Source: CAVVFX01 sp963747535
Lineage (GTDB): Bacteria; Acidobacteriota; Terriglobia; Bryobacterales; Bryobacteraceae
Length of the DNA: 64,000 nt
Assembly (NCBI GenBank): GCA_963747535.1
Contig: CAVVFX010000003.1
Location: 248,001-312,000, forward strand
Direction: 5' to 3'
The notes under the pieces were generated by a model. That model saw only the letters and a program-made list of their open reading frames with translations. It made no database searches and was not told the DNA's origin. The translations under genes and the position numbers were made by a program. Positions 43,489 through 52,155 of this stretch are shown one piece after another (the first letter of the stretch is position 1; the number at the start of each line of letters is the position of its first letter).

Positions 43489-44059
43489 AGCAAATTTCTC
43501 CTTTTGCATGGAGCCTTCGATGTCCCGCAGTTCCCTGCGTCTCGGCTCATGCCATTTTCTTCCCGGGTCGGGCGATTGGCGACCCGCCGTATACTCGCCT
43601 TCCCCGGCGATAATGAGAACCCTGAGCACTTGGATGCAAATTATGATGAGGCGAGGGTTCCCCGCCCAGCGCACCTCCGTCCTCGCACCTTGCCAGGCTA
43701 CGGCGGTGCCCGAAACGGCCGCGCCAGCATTGCTCCCAAGTAAAGATATGTTCCGCCTGATTCGCTCTCTCATCGCCCCCTACGGCTGGACTCTGGTCCT
43801 CGTCTTCAACACGATGCCGATCGAGCCGGCCATGCGCCTGCCCGGTCTCTGGCTCTGAATGTGAAATGGCGCGGGCTTGGTGCAGGAGACGTTGAGCCTG
43901 CGTTCTTGCCGCGGCTGGCTTCGATGAGAGCTGAAATTTAATGAATCCCGGAAGCAAAAAAGGTTATCCCGGTGCGGTGATCTGAAGTCGAGTACCGTGT
44001 TCGAATCCGACCGGAAGGACCAGGACACCACCTCATTCGAAAGTCATAAGGAGAGAGAA
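43489..44059. other. Divergent intergenic region with gene remnant
   Basis: 571 bases between the divergent BON and DUF4136 genes, so both promoters should lie here. Apart from the possible gene remnant at 43748-43858, I see nothing assignable. Confidence 0.5.
43748..43858 (+). pseudogene. Possible 5' remnant of an ABC transporter gene
   Basis: A 36-codon frame reads MFRLIRSLIAPYGWTLVLVF and continues NTMPIEPAMRLPGLWL before a stop. This resembles the start of fused permease/ATPase ABC exporters, whose first helix has the form RLIRLLxPYxWxLALVFxAMLxExAxxLAxPW. The rest of such a gene is missing. It could instead be a small membrane protein or chance. No ribosome site is obvious. Confidence 0.35.
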
Positions 44060-44593
44060 ATGAACATCGGAAGAACGAAAACTGCAGTGGGGCTATGCGC
44101 GGCGCTGCTCTATTGCTGCGGTCTTGGACTGGCGCAGGATGTCAAGTACAATGCCATGCCCGGTACCAATTTCGCAAAATACCACACCTACAAATGGGTC
44201 AGTTGCGGCGGTAATCATCCCGATCAGATCACCAATCAGGAGATCATCCAGGACATAGACCAACAACTGTCGCAGAAGGGGTTCACCAAGAGCACCACCG
44301 ATCCCGTCGACATGTTTGCCTGCTATCAGATTGCGGTCGATCAGGAAAGGCAATGGAACGCCTTTGGTATGGGTGGCCTTCGTTTTGGCGGCATGGGATC
44401 CGCGACGAGTTCCACCATCAGTAACGGCACGCTGGTTTTAGACTTTTATGACGCAGCGGCAAAACAGCAGATCTGGCAGGGTACTGCAACCAAGACCCTG
44501 AATCCGAGCAGCAATCAGCAGAAGAATCTGAAGAACCTGTCGAACGGTATCGGCAAGTTAATGAAGAACTTTCCTCCGCCAGTCGGCAAGTAG
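44060..44593 (+). CDS. DUF4136 secreted protein
   Basis: 177 residues. Signal peptide about 1-25 (ending LGLAQ). The mature part fits DUF4136: DVKYNAMPGTNFAKYHTYKW near the N-terminus, QDIDQQLSQKGF, then VLDFYDAAAKQQIWQGTATK near the C-terminus. Members are usually lipoproteins or secreted proteins of unknown role. AAGGAGAG precedes the ATG at 44060. The glycine-rich gene follows after 90 bases on the same strand. Confidence 0.85.
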   Translation: MNIGRTKTAVGLCAALLYCCGLGLAQDVKYNAMPGTNFAKYHTYKWVSCGGNHPDQITNQEIIQDIDQQLSQKGFTKSTTDPVDMFACYQIAVDQERQWNAFGMGGLRFGGMGSATSSTISNGTLVLDFYDAAAKQQIWQGTATKTLNPSSNQQKNLKNLSNGIGKLMKNFPPPVGK

Positions 44594-44683
44594 TCGCCGG
44601 CCGGAAACAACGGGCCTGTAAATCTGGCATAGCGGCAGCAAAACGACGAGTTAGCTGCGGCAACGCCGGCAAAGGAGATCCCC

Positions 44684-47248
44684 ATGAAAACGAACAGGGC
44701 GTCAAAACAGACGGCCGGCGGCTGGCTGGCCGTTATTCTACTTGTGGGTTTACACGGCCCCGCTCTCGGCCAAACTGCCGGCACCGAACCAGGTGTGCCC
44801 GATGAGGATTCCTGGCCGCGTGTGATCCAGGGTGAAGGGTCAACGGTCAGGATCTACCAGCCGCAGCTCAACGGTTGGACGAACAACATGCTCGACGCGT
44901 ATGCCGCCGTCGCGATCAAGAATGAAGCGTCCGGCAACATCGATTATGGAGCGATATGGTTCACAGCCCGTACCGAGGTCGATAAAGTGAACCGGATTGT
45001 CACGCTCGATAACCTCAACCTGACGAAGCAGAATTTCCCGTCGATTACCGGAAATGGGTCCCAGTTCACCTACCTCTTCATAGGGTATATGCAAGGGGCC
45101 CATTCGATTCCGCTAGATCTTCTGGAGTCTGAATTGGCGACGACCGATGCGGCGAACAACCAGAAGAAGTTCACCCTGAAGAATGAGCCGCCGGTTGTCA
45201 TTTTCTCCAGTTCGCCGGCGGTACTGGCCCTGATCGAGGGCCAGCCCGTGCTCCGGCCGGTGGGAGAGAACCTGCAGAAAGTACTCAACACGCGTTCCAT
45301 GATCCTGTTCGATCAATCCAAGAGCATGTTCTACCTGGCGCTCATGGACGGGTGGGTGCAGGCGAACTCGATCCAGGGCCCGTGGTCTGAAGCGGAACAT
45401 GCGCCGACAAGGGATCTCAACAAAGTAAAAAAGGAGTTGGTAGCGAGCAACTCGAACCAGGTGCTAGGCAATCCGAAAATGTCTCTCAAGGATGCGTGCG
45501 ACGACGGAGAATTGCCAACTGTTTACGTTAGTACTGTGCCTGCGGAACTGCTGCTGTCGGAGGGCCCGCCGGAGTTCGCCGCTATCCTGGGCACCGGCCT
45601 TTCTTATGTCTCCAATAGCGGCAACGACATTTTCGTGCTGAGCGCCAGCCAGACCTACTACATCCTGCTGGCCGGACGCTGGTTCTCCTCGAGCGCGTTG
45701 ACCGGGGCGCCTTGGACTTACGTCCCTGGCGCCAGCCTGCCGCCCGATTTTGCGAATATTCCCGATTCCAATCCGAAAGCCAGCGTGCTGGTGTCGGTTC
45801 CGGGGACGCTGCAAGCCAAGGAGGCATTGATCGCAAACTCGATTCCGCAGACGGCTACCATCACCCGCAGCGCGGCGACCTTGAACGTGGCGTATTCCGG
45901 ACCGCCTCAATTCGATCCTATCCCGGGTACCTCGTTGCAGTACGCTATCAATACCGTGACTCCCGTGATCTACTTGCCGGGTGACAGCTACTACGCGGTC
46001 GAGAACGGCGTCTGGTTTACGTCGCGTGGCGTCAGCGGACCGTGGGTAGTGGCTACCTCGATTCCGCCGGCCGTCTATTCGATACCGCCGGAATCGCCCG
46101 TCCATTACGTGACTTACGTGAAGATTTACGGGTCGACGCCTACCGTGGTCTATGTAGGTTACACGCCGGGTTACTACGGTACCGTGGTCTCGGCTGACGG
46201 CGTGGTGGTTTATGGCACCGGGTGGGTTTATCCGCCGTACGTAGGGACGACCATCTGGGTGGCGCCGCCTGCCACGTATGGCGTAGGCGCAGGTTTCGCC
46301 TGGAGCGCAGCCGCTGGATGGGGACTTGGATTTGGACTGGGTTTGGCTCTGGGAAGCGCGTGCGGTCCTTACTGGGGCCCTGTTGGAGGATGGGGCTGGG
46401 GCTATGCCGCGCCGGCGTGGGGCTGGGGTGGCTATGGCGGAGCGGCCTCCGCGAATGTGTACGGACACTGGGGCAACACCGCGTATGCCGGAACCCGTGC
46501 CGCATGGGCGAATCCTGCTACCGGTAATATTGGCACCGGTACGTCCGGACACTACTACAATTCTGCGACGGGCGCCAGTGGTAACGTAGCACACGGCGCC
46601 AATTACAATGCCTATACGGGGAATTACACTACCGGAACAAAAGCCTCCGGTTACAATCCGACTACCGGAACCGGGTACAAAGCCGGCGCGGGAACCGTTA
46701 GTAATGCGTACACCGGTAACTATGCGGAAGGAGCCCATGGCTCCACTTACAATGCGAACACCGGTGTGGTGCATGGAGGAGGGGCCGGCACAGTGGGCAA
46801 CGCTTACACGGGGAAATCCGCCAGTGGCAGCGGACAGTACGCCTATAACACGAAAACCGGCAACGGCGTCGGGTACGCCAACAACAATGTTTACGCCGAC
46901 CATGACGGCAACACCTACAAATACAGCCCGAGTAGCGGCGCTCAGCAACACACCAGCAGTGGCTGGCAGAACACCTCCGGCGCCAACGCGGATTCCGTGA
47001 AACAACAGTCGGCGGCGCGCAGTCAAGGTTCCCAGCGCTGGGGCAACTTCCATTCCGGCAGCACAGGCGGCGGCTGGGGTAGCTCAGCAGACCGCGGAGG
47101 ATGGGGTGGCGGCGGTTCCCGCGGGTTCAGCGGCACCGATGGCGGCGGTTTCCATGGCTTCGGCGGTGGGGGCTTCCATGGCTTCGGTGGCGGAGGCTTC
47201 GGTGGTGGCGACCGGTTCGGTGGTGGCGGCTTCGGCGGCCGGCGCTAA
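44684..47248 (+). CDS. Large secreted glycine-rich repeat protein
   Basis: 854 residues. Signal peptide about 1-30 (ending ALGQ). An N-terminal region (about 45-510) is beta-rich with recurring motifs such as FVLSASQTYYILLAGRWFSS and YYAVENGVWFTSRGVSGPWV, which suggests a repeated fold of about 90 residues. After a hydrophobic Gly/Ala/Trp stretch (about 545-585) come Asn/Thr/Gly/Tyr repeats built on NAYTGNY-like units (about 590-770). A Gly-rich tail (about 780-854, GGGFHGFGG units) ends in Arg. Similar proteins are often labelled carbohydrate-binding, but I cannot confirm binding. AAAGGAG precedes the start. Confidence 0.75.
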   Translation: MKTNRASKQTAGGWLAVILLVGLHGPALGQTAGTEPGVPDEDSWPRVIQGEGSTVRIYQPQLNGWTNNMLDAYAAVAIKNEASGNIDYGAIWFTARTEVDKVNRIVTLDNLNLTKQNFPSITGNGSQFTYLFIGYMQGAHSIPLDLLESELATTDAANNQKKFTLKNEPPVVIFSSSPAVLALIEGQPVLRPVGENLQKVLNTRSMILFDQSKSMFYLALMDGWVQANSIQGPWSEAEHAPTRDLNKVKKELVASNSNQVLGNPKMSLKDACDDGELPTVYVSTVPAELLLSEGPPEFAAILGTGLSYVSNSGNDIFVLSASQTYYILLAGRWFSSSALTGAPWTYVPGASLPPDFANIPDSNPKASVLVSVPGTLQAKEALIANSIPQTATITRSAATLNVAYSGPPQFDPIPGTSLQYAINTVTPVIYLPGDSYYAVENGVWFTSRGVSGPWVVATSIPPAVYSIPPESPVHYVTYVKIYGSTPTVVYVGYTPGYYGTVVSADGVVVYGTGWVYPPYVGTTIWVAPPATYGVGAGFAWSAAAGWGLGFGLGLALGSACGPYWGPVGGWGWGYAAPAWGWGGYGGAASANVYGHWGNTAYAGTRAAWANPATGNIGTGTSGHYYNSATGASGNVAHGANYNAYTGNYTTGTKASGYNPTTGTGYKAGAGTVSNAYTGNYAEGAHGSTYNANTGVVHGGGAGTVGNAYTGKSASGSGQYAYNTKTGNGVGYANNNVYADHDGNTYKYSPSSGAQQHTSSGWQNTSGANADSVKQQSAARSQGSQRWGNFHSGSTGGGWGSSADRGGWGGGGSRGFSGTDGGGFHGFGGGGFHGFGGGGFGGGDRFGGGGFGGRR

Positions 47249-47481
47249 ACCGCGGATTCCGCTGTCGACGGCGTAGCTCACAAATAGGGCCACAGGTGAA
47301 CACCGATTCCCACGCAGAACTCCTTAAGTCGAAATTTGTGGCGCAGGCTTTAGCCGGCGTTGGCCTGATGCGAAGATTTGTGCCCGCGAGCAAGAGCCGC
47401 TTGAAAAGCGGCTGCGGTCAGGATTGACCGCCCCACAAGCATCAAGCAAGAATCTTTCTCTAACAGTGCCAGGTTGACACT

Positions 47482-48006
47482 TCATGCTCCCGCTGCTGCC
47501 GCATTGGGAAACGCCGTCTCATCCGCCGATGGACCGTACAGGGCCGGGACAGGCACCCCAGTCATCCGGTAGTAAACGGTAAGCTGTCCCCGATGGTGGA
47601 TCGTATGGTTCATGACCATCCCGCGAATCACCGCAATTTTCGGCATGGTGAAAAAAATCTGGTCGCCTGACCGCAGTGTCCAGGGTTTCATGAAATCCGC
47701 GTCGGTAGCCGCCGCAATGGCCGCCCGCGCTGCCTTTGCATTCTCGTCTGCTAACGCGAGAACCTGCTCACGCGAAGTCGCTACGGCAGGGGTAAAGTTC
47801 GCTGTGCCAAAATCCAGTTCATCGGTGCTGAGCGTCAATGCGGCCCATCCGGGCATCTCCGCTACGTGGGCGGCGAGACGGCCCAGGGTCATGGATTTTG
47901 GATCAGGGGCAAAATCCAGTTTGTCTTCCGGCAGTCGCGCCAGCGTGCGCCGCGTACTTGCCGTTTCCATATCAAATTCGGCCAACAAGCCTTGTGCGAT
48001 TGACAT
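47482..48006 (-). CDS. DinB family protein
   Basis: 174 residues, four-helix bundle of the DinB/YfiT type: LAEFDMETASTRRTLARLPEDKL, LAAHVAEMPGWA (first His), and VIRGMVMNHTIHHRGQLTVYYRM (second His pair). These fold-related proteins include metal-dependent thiol transferases. The start is chosen at 48006 after GAGGAGGGTTT. It lies 55 bases downstream of the DUF1501 stop on the same strand. Confidence 0.85.
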   Translation of the reverse strand: MSIAQGLLAEFDMETASTRRTLARLPEDKLDFAPDPKSMTLGRLAAHVAEMPGWAALTLSTDELDFGTANFTPAVATSREQVLALADENAKAARAAIAAATDADFMKPWTLRSGDQIFFTMPKIAVIRGMVMNHTIHHRGQLTVYYRMTGVPVPALYGPSADETAFPNAAAAGA

Positions 48007-48061
48007 AAACCCTCCTCTCAGGGCACCCACCAGGATATCGCATCAAGATGACGCTGGGGTT

Positions 48062-49498
48062 TCAGCCAATAATGGCGTCGATGGCCTTCCCTTTGCCGTC
48101 TTTCGTCACGTATACCGGACGCTTTTCGGTAACATAGGCCAAGTCCGGCGGTATCCCCATTGCCTGGTAAATGGTCGCATGCAGGTCCTCCAGGGACACG
48201 GGATTCTCCACCGTGATGCAGGGCCGCTCGTCTGCCGTCTTACCGTAGAGAAAACCCTTCTTCACGCCGCCGCCGAACATCAACAGACACCCCGCGCCCG
48301 TGAAATGCCGGTGCATGCCGTAGTGTTTGGGCTCGGTCATGATGTCGGGTACCGTCACCTGGTTCTTGACCGGCTTATCGGCCTTACCCTCCATCATCAT
48401 GTCGCGGCTGAACTCGCTGGCCAGCACGATCAGCGTCCGGTCCAGCATTCCGCGCTCCTCCAGGTCAAGCACCAACTGGGAGACCGGCGCATCGATCTGC
48501 TGCTTCATCCCAACCGCGCGCTCATGGCCGTTCTCGTGGGTATCCCAATAGCGGAACGGGACGTACTCCGTGGTGATCTCGATAAAGCGTGCGCCGGCTT
48601 CCGTCAAGCGCCGAGCCAGCAGACATCCGAGCCCGAAGCGGCCGGTGTTGTACTTATCGTAGATAGCCTTAGGCTCCAAAGAAAGATCGAACGCCCGCGC
48701 GGATGGTGATTCGAGTAACCGGTGGGCCGCTTCAACGGAACGCAGGAGCCCCTGACGCTGATAATCGCTGCCGTACTCGCCTACCGGACTCCGCGCCACG
48801 AGCGATTGGTACAACTGATGCCGGCTACGGAATCTCGCTTCTCCCAATTCCGCCGACGGACGCACCACGGACGCAGCATCGTTCGGATCGCTAATCAGGA
48901 ACGGGCCGAATTCGCTGCCCAGAAAGCCCGCAGTATGGAACGCCTTGATGCCGGGACTCTCGGCTCCGATCTCCATATTCTGCCCCACATCAATGAACGC
49001 CGGGACTTCGGCATTGCGCGGTCCCAGTGTCTTCGCGATCACCGAGCCCATGTGCGGAATCGCGACACTCTGCGGCGGCGCGTAGCCGGTATGCCAGTGG
49101 TATTGATGCCGCGAATGCAGAATAAAACCGAGATCGGCAGCCTGAAACGTGCGGATCAGGGTACCGCGATCCATCACTTTCGCGACCCGTTCCAGGCCCT
49201 CGCTGATCTTGATGTTGTCGACTACCGTGTCGATTGGCTTGAACGTGCTCAACACATCGGCTGACTTTGTGCCGGGAGCGTAAGGTGTATAACGCTTGGG
49301 GTCGAATGTTTCGGTGGCCGCCATCCCGCCCGCCATCCAGAGGATGATGAGGGTATCAGCCTTCGGGGCAATCTTCTTCACCGGATCGGCGCGCAGCGGT
49401 TGGCGTCCAGAAAGCGCCGCCAGCATGCCGGCACCGGTGGCTCCGACAAACCCGCGGCGCGACAAGGCGGAAATGATTTTTTTCTCTTCACCGTTCAT
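48062..49498 (-). CDS. DUF1501 secreted protein (sulfatase-like fold)
   Basis: 478 residues. A twin-arginine signal (SRRGFVGATGAGMLAALSG, about 13-31) indicates folded export. DUF1501 features are LIILWMAGGMAATETFDPK near residue 50, RYWDTHENG, DRTLIVLASEFSRDM and MHRHFTGAGCLLMFGGGVKKGF. DUF1501 proteins are paired with DUF1549/DUF1553 proteins in Planctomycetes and Acidobacteria, as here (gene at 49704). They have an alkaline-phosphatase-like fold, but the substrate is unknown. The start is supported by GGTGAGCTT. Confidence 0.88.
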   Translation of the reverse strand: MNGEEKKIISALSRRGFVGATGAGMLAALSGRQPLRADPVKKIAPKADTLIILWMAGGMAATETFDPKRYTPYAPGTKSADVLSTFKPIDTVVDNIKISEGLERVAKVMDRGTLIRTFQAADLGFILHSRHQYHWHTGYAPPQSVAIPHMGSVIAKTLGPRNAEVPAFIDVGQNMEIGAESPGIKAFHTAGFLGSEFGPFLISDPNDAASVVRPSAELGEARFRSRHQLYQSLVARSPVGEYGSDYQRQGLLRSVEAAHRLLESPSARAFDLSLEPKAIYDKYNTGRFGLGCLLARRLTEAGARFIEITTEYVPFRYWDTHENGHERAVGMKQQIDAPVSQLVLDLEERGMLDRTLIVLASEFSRDMMMEGKADKPVKNQVTVPDIMTEPKHYGMHRHFTGAGCLLMFGGGVKKGFLYGKTADERPCITVENPVSLEDLHATIYQAMGIPPDLAYVTEKRPVYVTKDGKGKAIDAIIG

Positions 49499-49525
49499 AA
49501 GCTCACCCAACACAGACTCCTGAAG

Positions 49526-49675
49526 GACTTGCAAAATTCAGCAATGTAGATTGCGGGGCACCAAGCCAGGGCAGGCTGGCAGCTGCTACGCAGCCGGGCA
49601 GACCACAAAAAACGATGGTCCGCCCCACGGTGGCCCGAAGGGTTGCTCCACCAGAAATGGCCATTTTGCGAGTAC
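49526..49675. repeat. Composite repeat between DUF1501 and its partner gene
   Basis: Ends gacttgcaaaat (49526-49537) and attttgcgagtac (49663-49675) are imperfect inverted repeats of the ttgcaaa type. Inside is an inverted type A pair (ggctg...cagcc then gggcagaccacaaaaaacga) and a type B-like stem near 49631-49652. The element fills most of the 205-base gap. Confidence 0.7.
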
Positions 49676-49703
49676 TTCTTCTGACTGTGCCTTTCCTCAT
49701 GGT

Positions 49704-52091
49704 TCAATTCACCAACTGAAACTCCGGCGACATCGCCAGCGCCCACAACAAATCCGCCACTCCCGACGCGCACGGTTTTCCCGGACGCTTAGGATCGTCC
49801 ACCGCAGCCATCGCAATACTCTTCTCCTCGGGCGACGGCCACCTGCCCAGCGCGTGACGGAATATTCGATTCACCAACTCCTCCTTCGAGTCAACGCGCG
49901 GCGGCAATGCCGCCGGAGCCGGCCCGGTCACGGGAAGCAATTCGTCCATGTCCGGGGGACGATCGAAAACAAAATAGCGCACCGAGCCATTGATCTCGCT
50001 GGTATAGCACCGGACATCCAGGCCTACGCTGCCCTGCAGACGAGTAAAGCCTTTGCCGGAGATATCGTAGACCAACTCCGCCCTGGCAAAGGTACGGACT
50101 CCATCCGCGAACTTCCTGTCCGGAAACTCAATGGGTGACGAGTCCTCACGCAGCCCATCGGCGCGCTTCGGTTTCATTTGCGATAGCGGAACGGACTTAC
50201 CCGAAGCATCGATCAGCCGGATCTCAGCCCACGCGGCCAGAGTCTTTTCGGGCGCATAAGAACCCTCGTCGTAAGTCAAGAGGTGCAGATCGCGGACGCT
50301 CGAGATATCGATGTCGAAATCCAGCGCCTTGTTGCGCGTGTGCACCGTAGCCGCCACCGGCCGCACCCTTCCGCTATCGTACAGCGCCCGAGGCGCCGGG
50401 GGAAGGTCTCCAAGCAACCGCAGAGCCCCGCGATTGAGCATCTTATTGATCGTGTCGCCATTCACCATTTCGAGCGCCTGCAGCATGGTGGCGTCGCTAT
50501 TTCGTTCGGTATAGACCTGGTCGCGGATGGGACGGCCCAACGCGAAGCTCAGCGGACTCGCCACGATTTTCCAATCGCGCGACCGCACCGCATTACGACC
50601 TCCTTTGGCCGCCAGCGCACGCCATTCGCCAGTGATGGATCGTAGCGAATCCGAGAATTCCTCAGCTGTCAACCGGCGCACTTCCGGACCCGTGAACACG
50701 TAATCCTTAATCTCTTTCGACTCGCGGGCGACGGCCGGAAGTTGATACGCGCGCGAAAGCATGATGGTCTCGATCAGGTGTTTCACGTCATATTGGCTCG
50801 CCACAAAATCAGACGCAAGCCAGTCCAGTAGCGCCGGATCAAACGGCTCGGCATCCATATCGTCGATGGGGTCGACGATTCCGCGCCCGATGAGCCGCGC
50901 CCAGATGCGATTCACCAGGGTACGCGGCGTACGGCCATTCTGCGGCTCAGTGAACAGCTTCGCCGCCAACGCATGACGGTTCGTTTCCGAACTGCGGTCG
51001 AGCGTCTCATTGAGTTGTGGGTACAGAAAAGACGCAGTCGCATAATCGCCCGTGGCCTTATCGCAGCGATACAACTCGAGCTTTTCATCGGGTGTGAAGT
51101 ACGCCGCCAGTCCATACGCGTCGCGCAATTTCCAGCGGCTGATAAAGCTATCGTGGCAGGAGTTGCACTTCAGATTGATTCCGAGAAAAATCTGCGCGCT
51201 ATTCTGCGCCGCCTGCAACGGACGGGACTGGCTCGCGCTGATATCACCGCGCCAGTTCACTCCCACCAGGAAACCCTTGGGGTCCGACGGGACGGTGGGA
51301 TTCAGCAATTTGGACACGAACTGATCATAGGGAAGGTTGTTGCGCAGCGCGTCAAGCAGCCAGGGTGTAATCGATTCGCGGTCGCCGGCGTAGTTCACTC
51401 CTACGTCGTTGCGCAGCAGATCATTCCAGTAGCTGATCCAGTTTTCCGCGTAGTTATCTTTGTCGGCCAGCAGCCGGCGAACCAGTGTCCGTCTTTTTTC
51501 CGGGCTTGGATCACTCAGGAATTCGTCGAGTTGTTCGGGCGAGGGAACCAGTCCCCAGACATCCAGATAGGCGCGCCGGGCAAACGCCGCGTCGGATATC
51601 AACGACGCGGGCTTGACCTGGTGTTGCTTCATGTACGCTGCCAGCAGACGGTCGGCCGGCGAATCCCAACCCGGCCAGATCGCGGCAGGAACTTCGGGCG
51701 CAGTGAGTGATAACGGCGGCATCCAACGGGCTTTGGCCGGCGCGGCGTCTGGGGCACGACGGGCGCCCTCGGCAATCCAGCCGCTCAGCGTAGCGATTTC
51801 CCGGGGCATCAGGGGCGATCCGCCAAGCGGCATGCGTGGCGCATTTTCTCCCGTCACGCGCAACATCAGCAAACTATTCTTAGCGTCACCCGGAACAATG
51901 GCTGCTCCGCTGCGGCCACCTTGCAGGACATCCTCATAGGCCGAGAGCGACAGCCCACCCGAGCGCTTATCGCCACTATGACAGGCGAAGCAACGAGTGG
52001 CGAGGATCGGATGTATGTCGCGCGTGTAATCGATGTGGGGCGTTTGAGCCGCGAGTGTCAGCGGTAACAGCAGATAGATAGTACGGCGCAT
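49704..52091 (-). CDS. DUF1549/DUF1553 cytochrome-type secreted protein
   Basis: 795 residues. Signal peptide about 1-15. An N-terminal cytochrome c-like domain carries the haem motif CFACH (about 34-38) and PRMPLGGSPLMPRE. DUF1549 follows (about 140-355) with a second haem-type motif CNSCH, then DUF1553 (about 375-560, PRTLVNRIWARLIGRGIVDPIDDM). A later beta-rich part (about 590-700) resembles an NPCBM-like module. It lies directly upstream of DUF1501 on the minus strand, the usual pairing. The haem motifs suggest electron transfer outside the cytoplasm; the function is unproven. Confidence 0.87.
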   Translation of the reverse strand: MRRTIYLLLPLTLAAQTPHIDYTRDIHPILATRCFACHSGDKRSGGLSLSAYEDVLQGGRSGAAIVPGDAKNSLLMLRVTGENAPRMPLGGSPLMPREIATLSGWIAEGARRAPDAAPAKARWMPPLSLTAPEVPAAIWPGWDSPADRLLAAYMKQHQVKPASLISDAAFARRAYLDVWGLVPSPEQLDEFLSDPSPEKRRTLVRRLLADKDNYAENWISYWNDLLRNDVGVNYAGDRESITPWLLDALRNNLPYDQFVSKLLNPTVPSDPKGFLVGVNWRGDISASQSRPLQAAQNSAQIFLGINLKCNSCHDSFISRWKLRDAYGLAAYFTPDEKLELYRCDKATGDYATASFLYPQLNETLDRSSETNRHALAAKLFTEPQNGRTPRTLVNRIWARLIGRGIVDPIDDMDAEPFDPALLDWLASDFVASQYDVKHLIETIMLSRAYQLPAVARESKEIKDYVFTGPEVRRLTAEEFSDSLRSITGEWRALAAKGGRNAVRSRDWKIVASPLSFALGRPIRDQVYTERNSDATMLQALEMVNGDTINKMLNRGALRLLGDLPPAPRALYDSGRVRPVAATVHTRNKALDFDIDISSVRDLHLLTYDEGSYAPEKTLAAWAEIRLIDASGKSVPLSQMKPKRADGLREDSSPIEFPDRKFADGVRTFARAELVYDISGKGFTRLQGSVGLDVRCYTSEINGSVRYFVFDRPPDMDELLPVTGPAPAALPPRVDSKEELVNRIFRHALGRWPSPEEKSIAMAAVDDPKRPGKPCASGVADLLWALAMSPEFQLVN

Positions 52092-52155
52092 GCGGAGGAG
52101 ATCCAGCCTTCATGGTACGTCGAAGAGACTCGATCTGTCCGGCCTCACGTTTGTC

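Noticed and set aside
45464..47053. 529-codon minus-strand open frame rich in Arg/Gly/Val
   Set aside because: Antisense to the glycine-rich repeat protein; composition mirrors the repeats, and no ribosome site.
46500..47248. Gly/Asn repeat DNA considered as a non-coding satellite
   Set aside because: Continuous in frame with a signal-bearing protein and ends in a proper stop.
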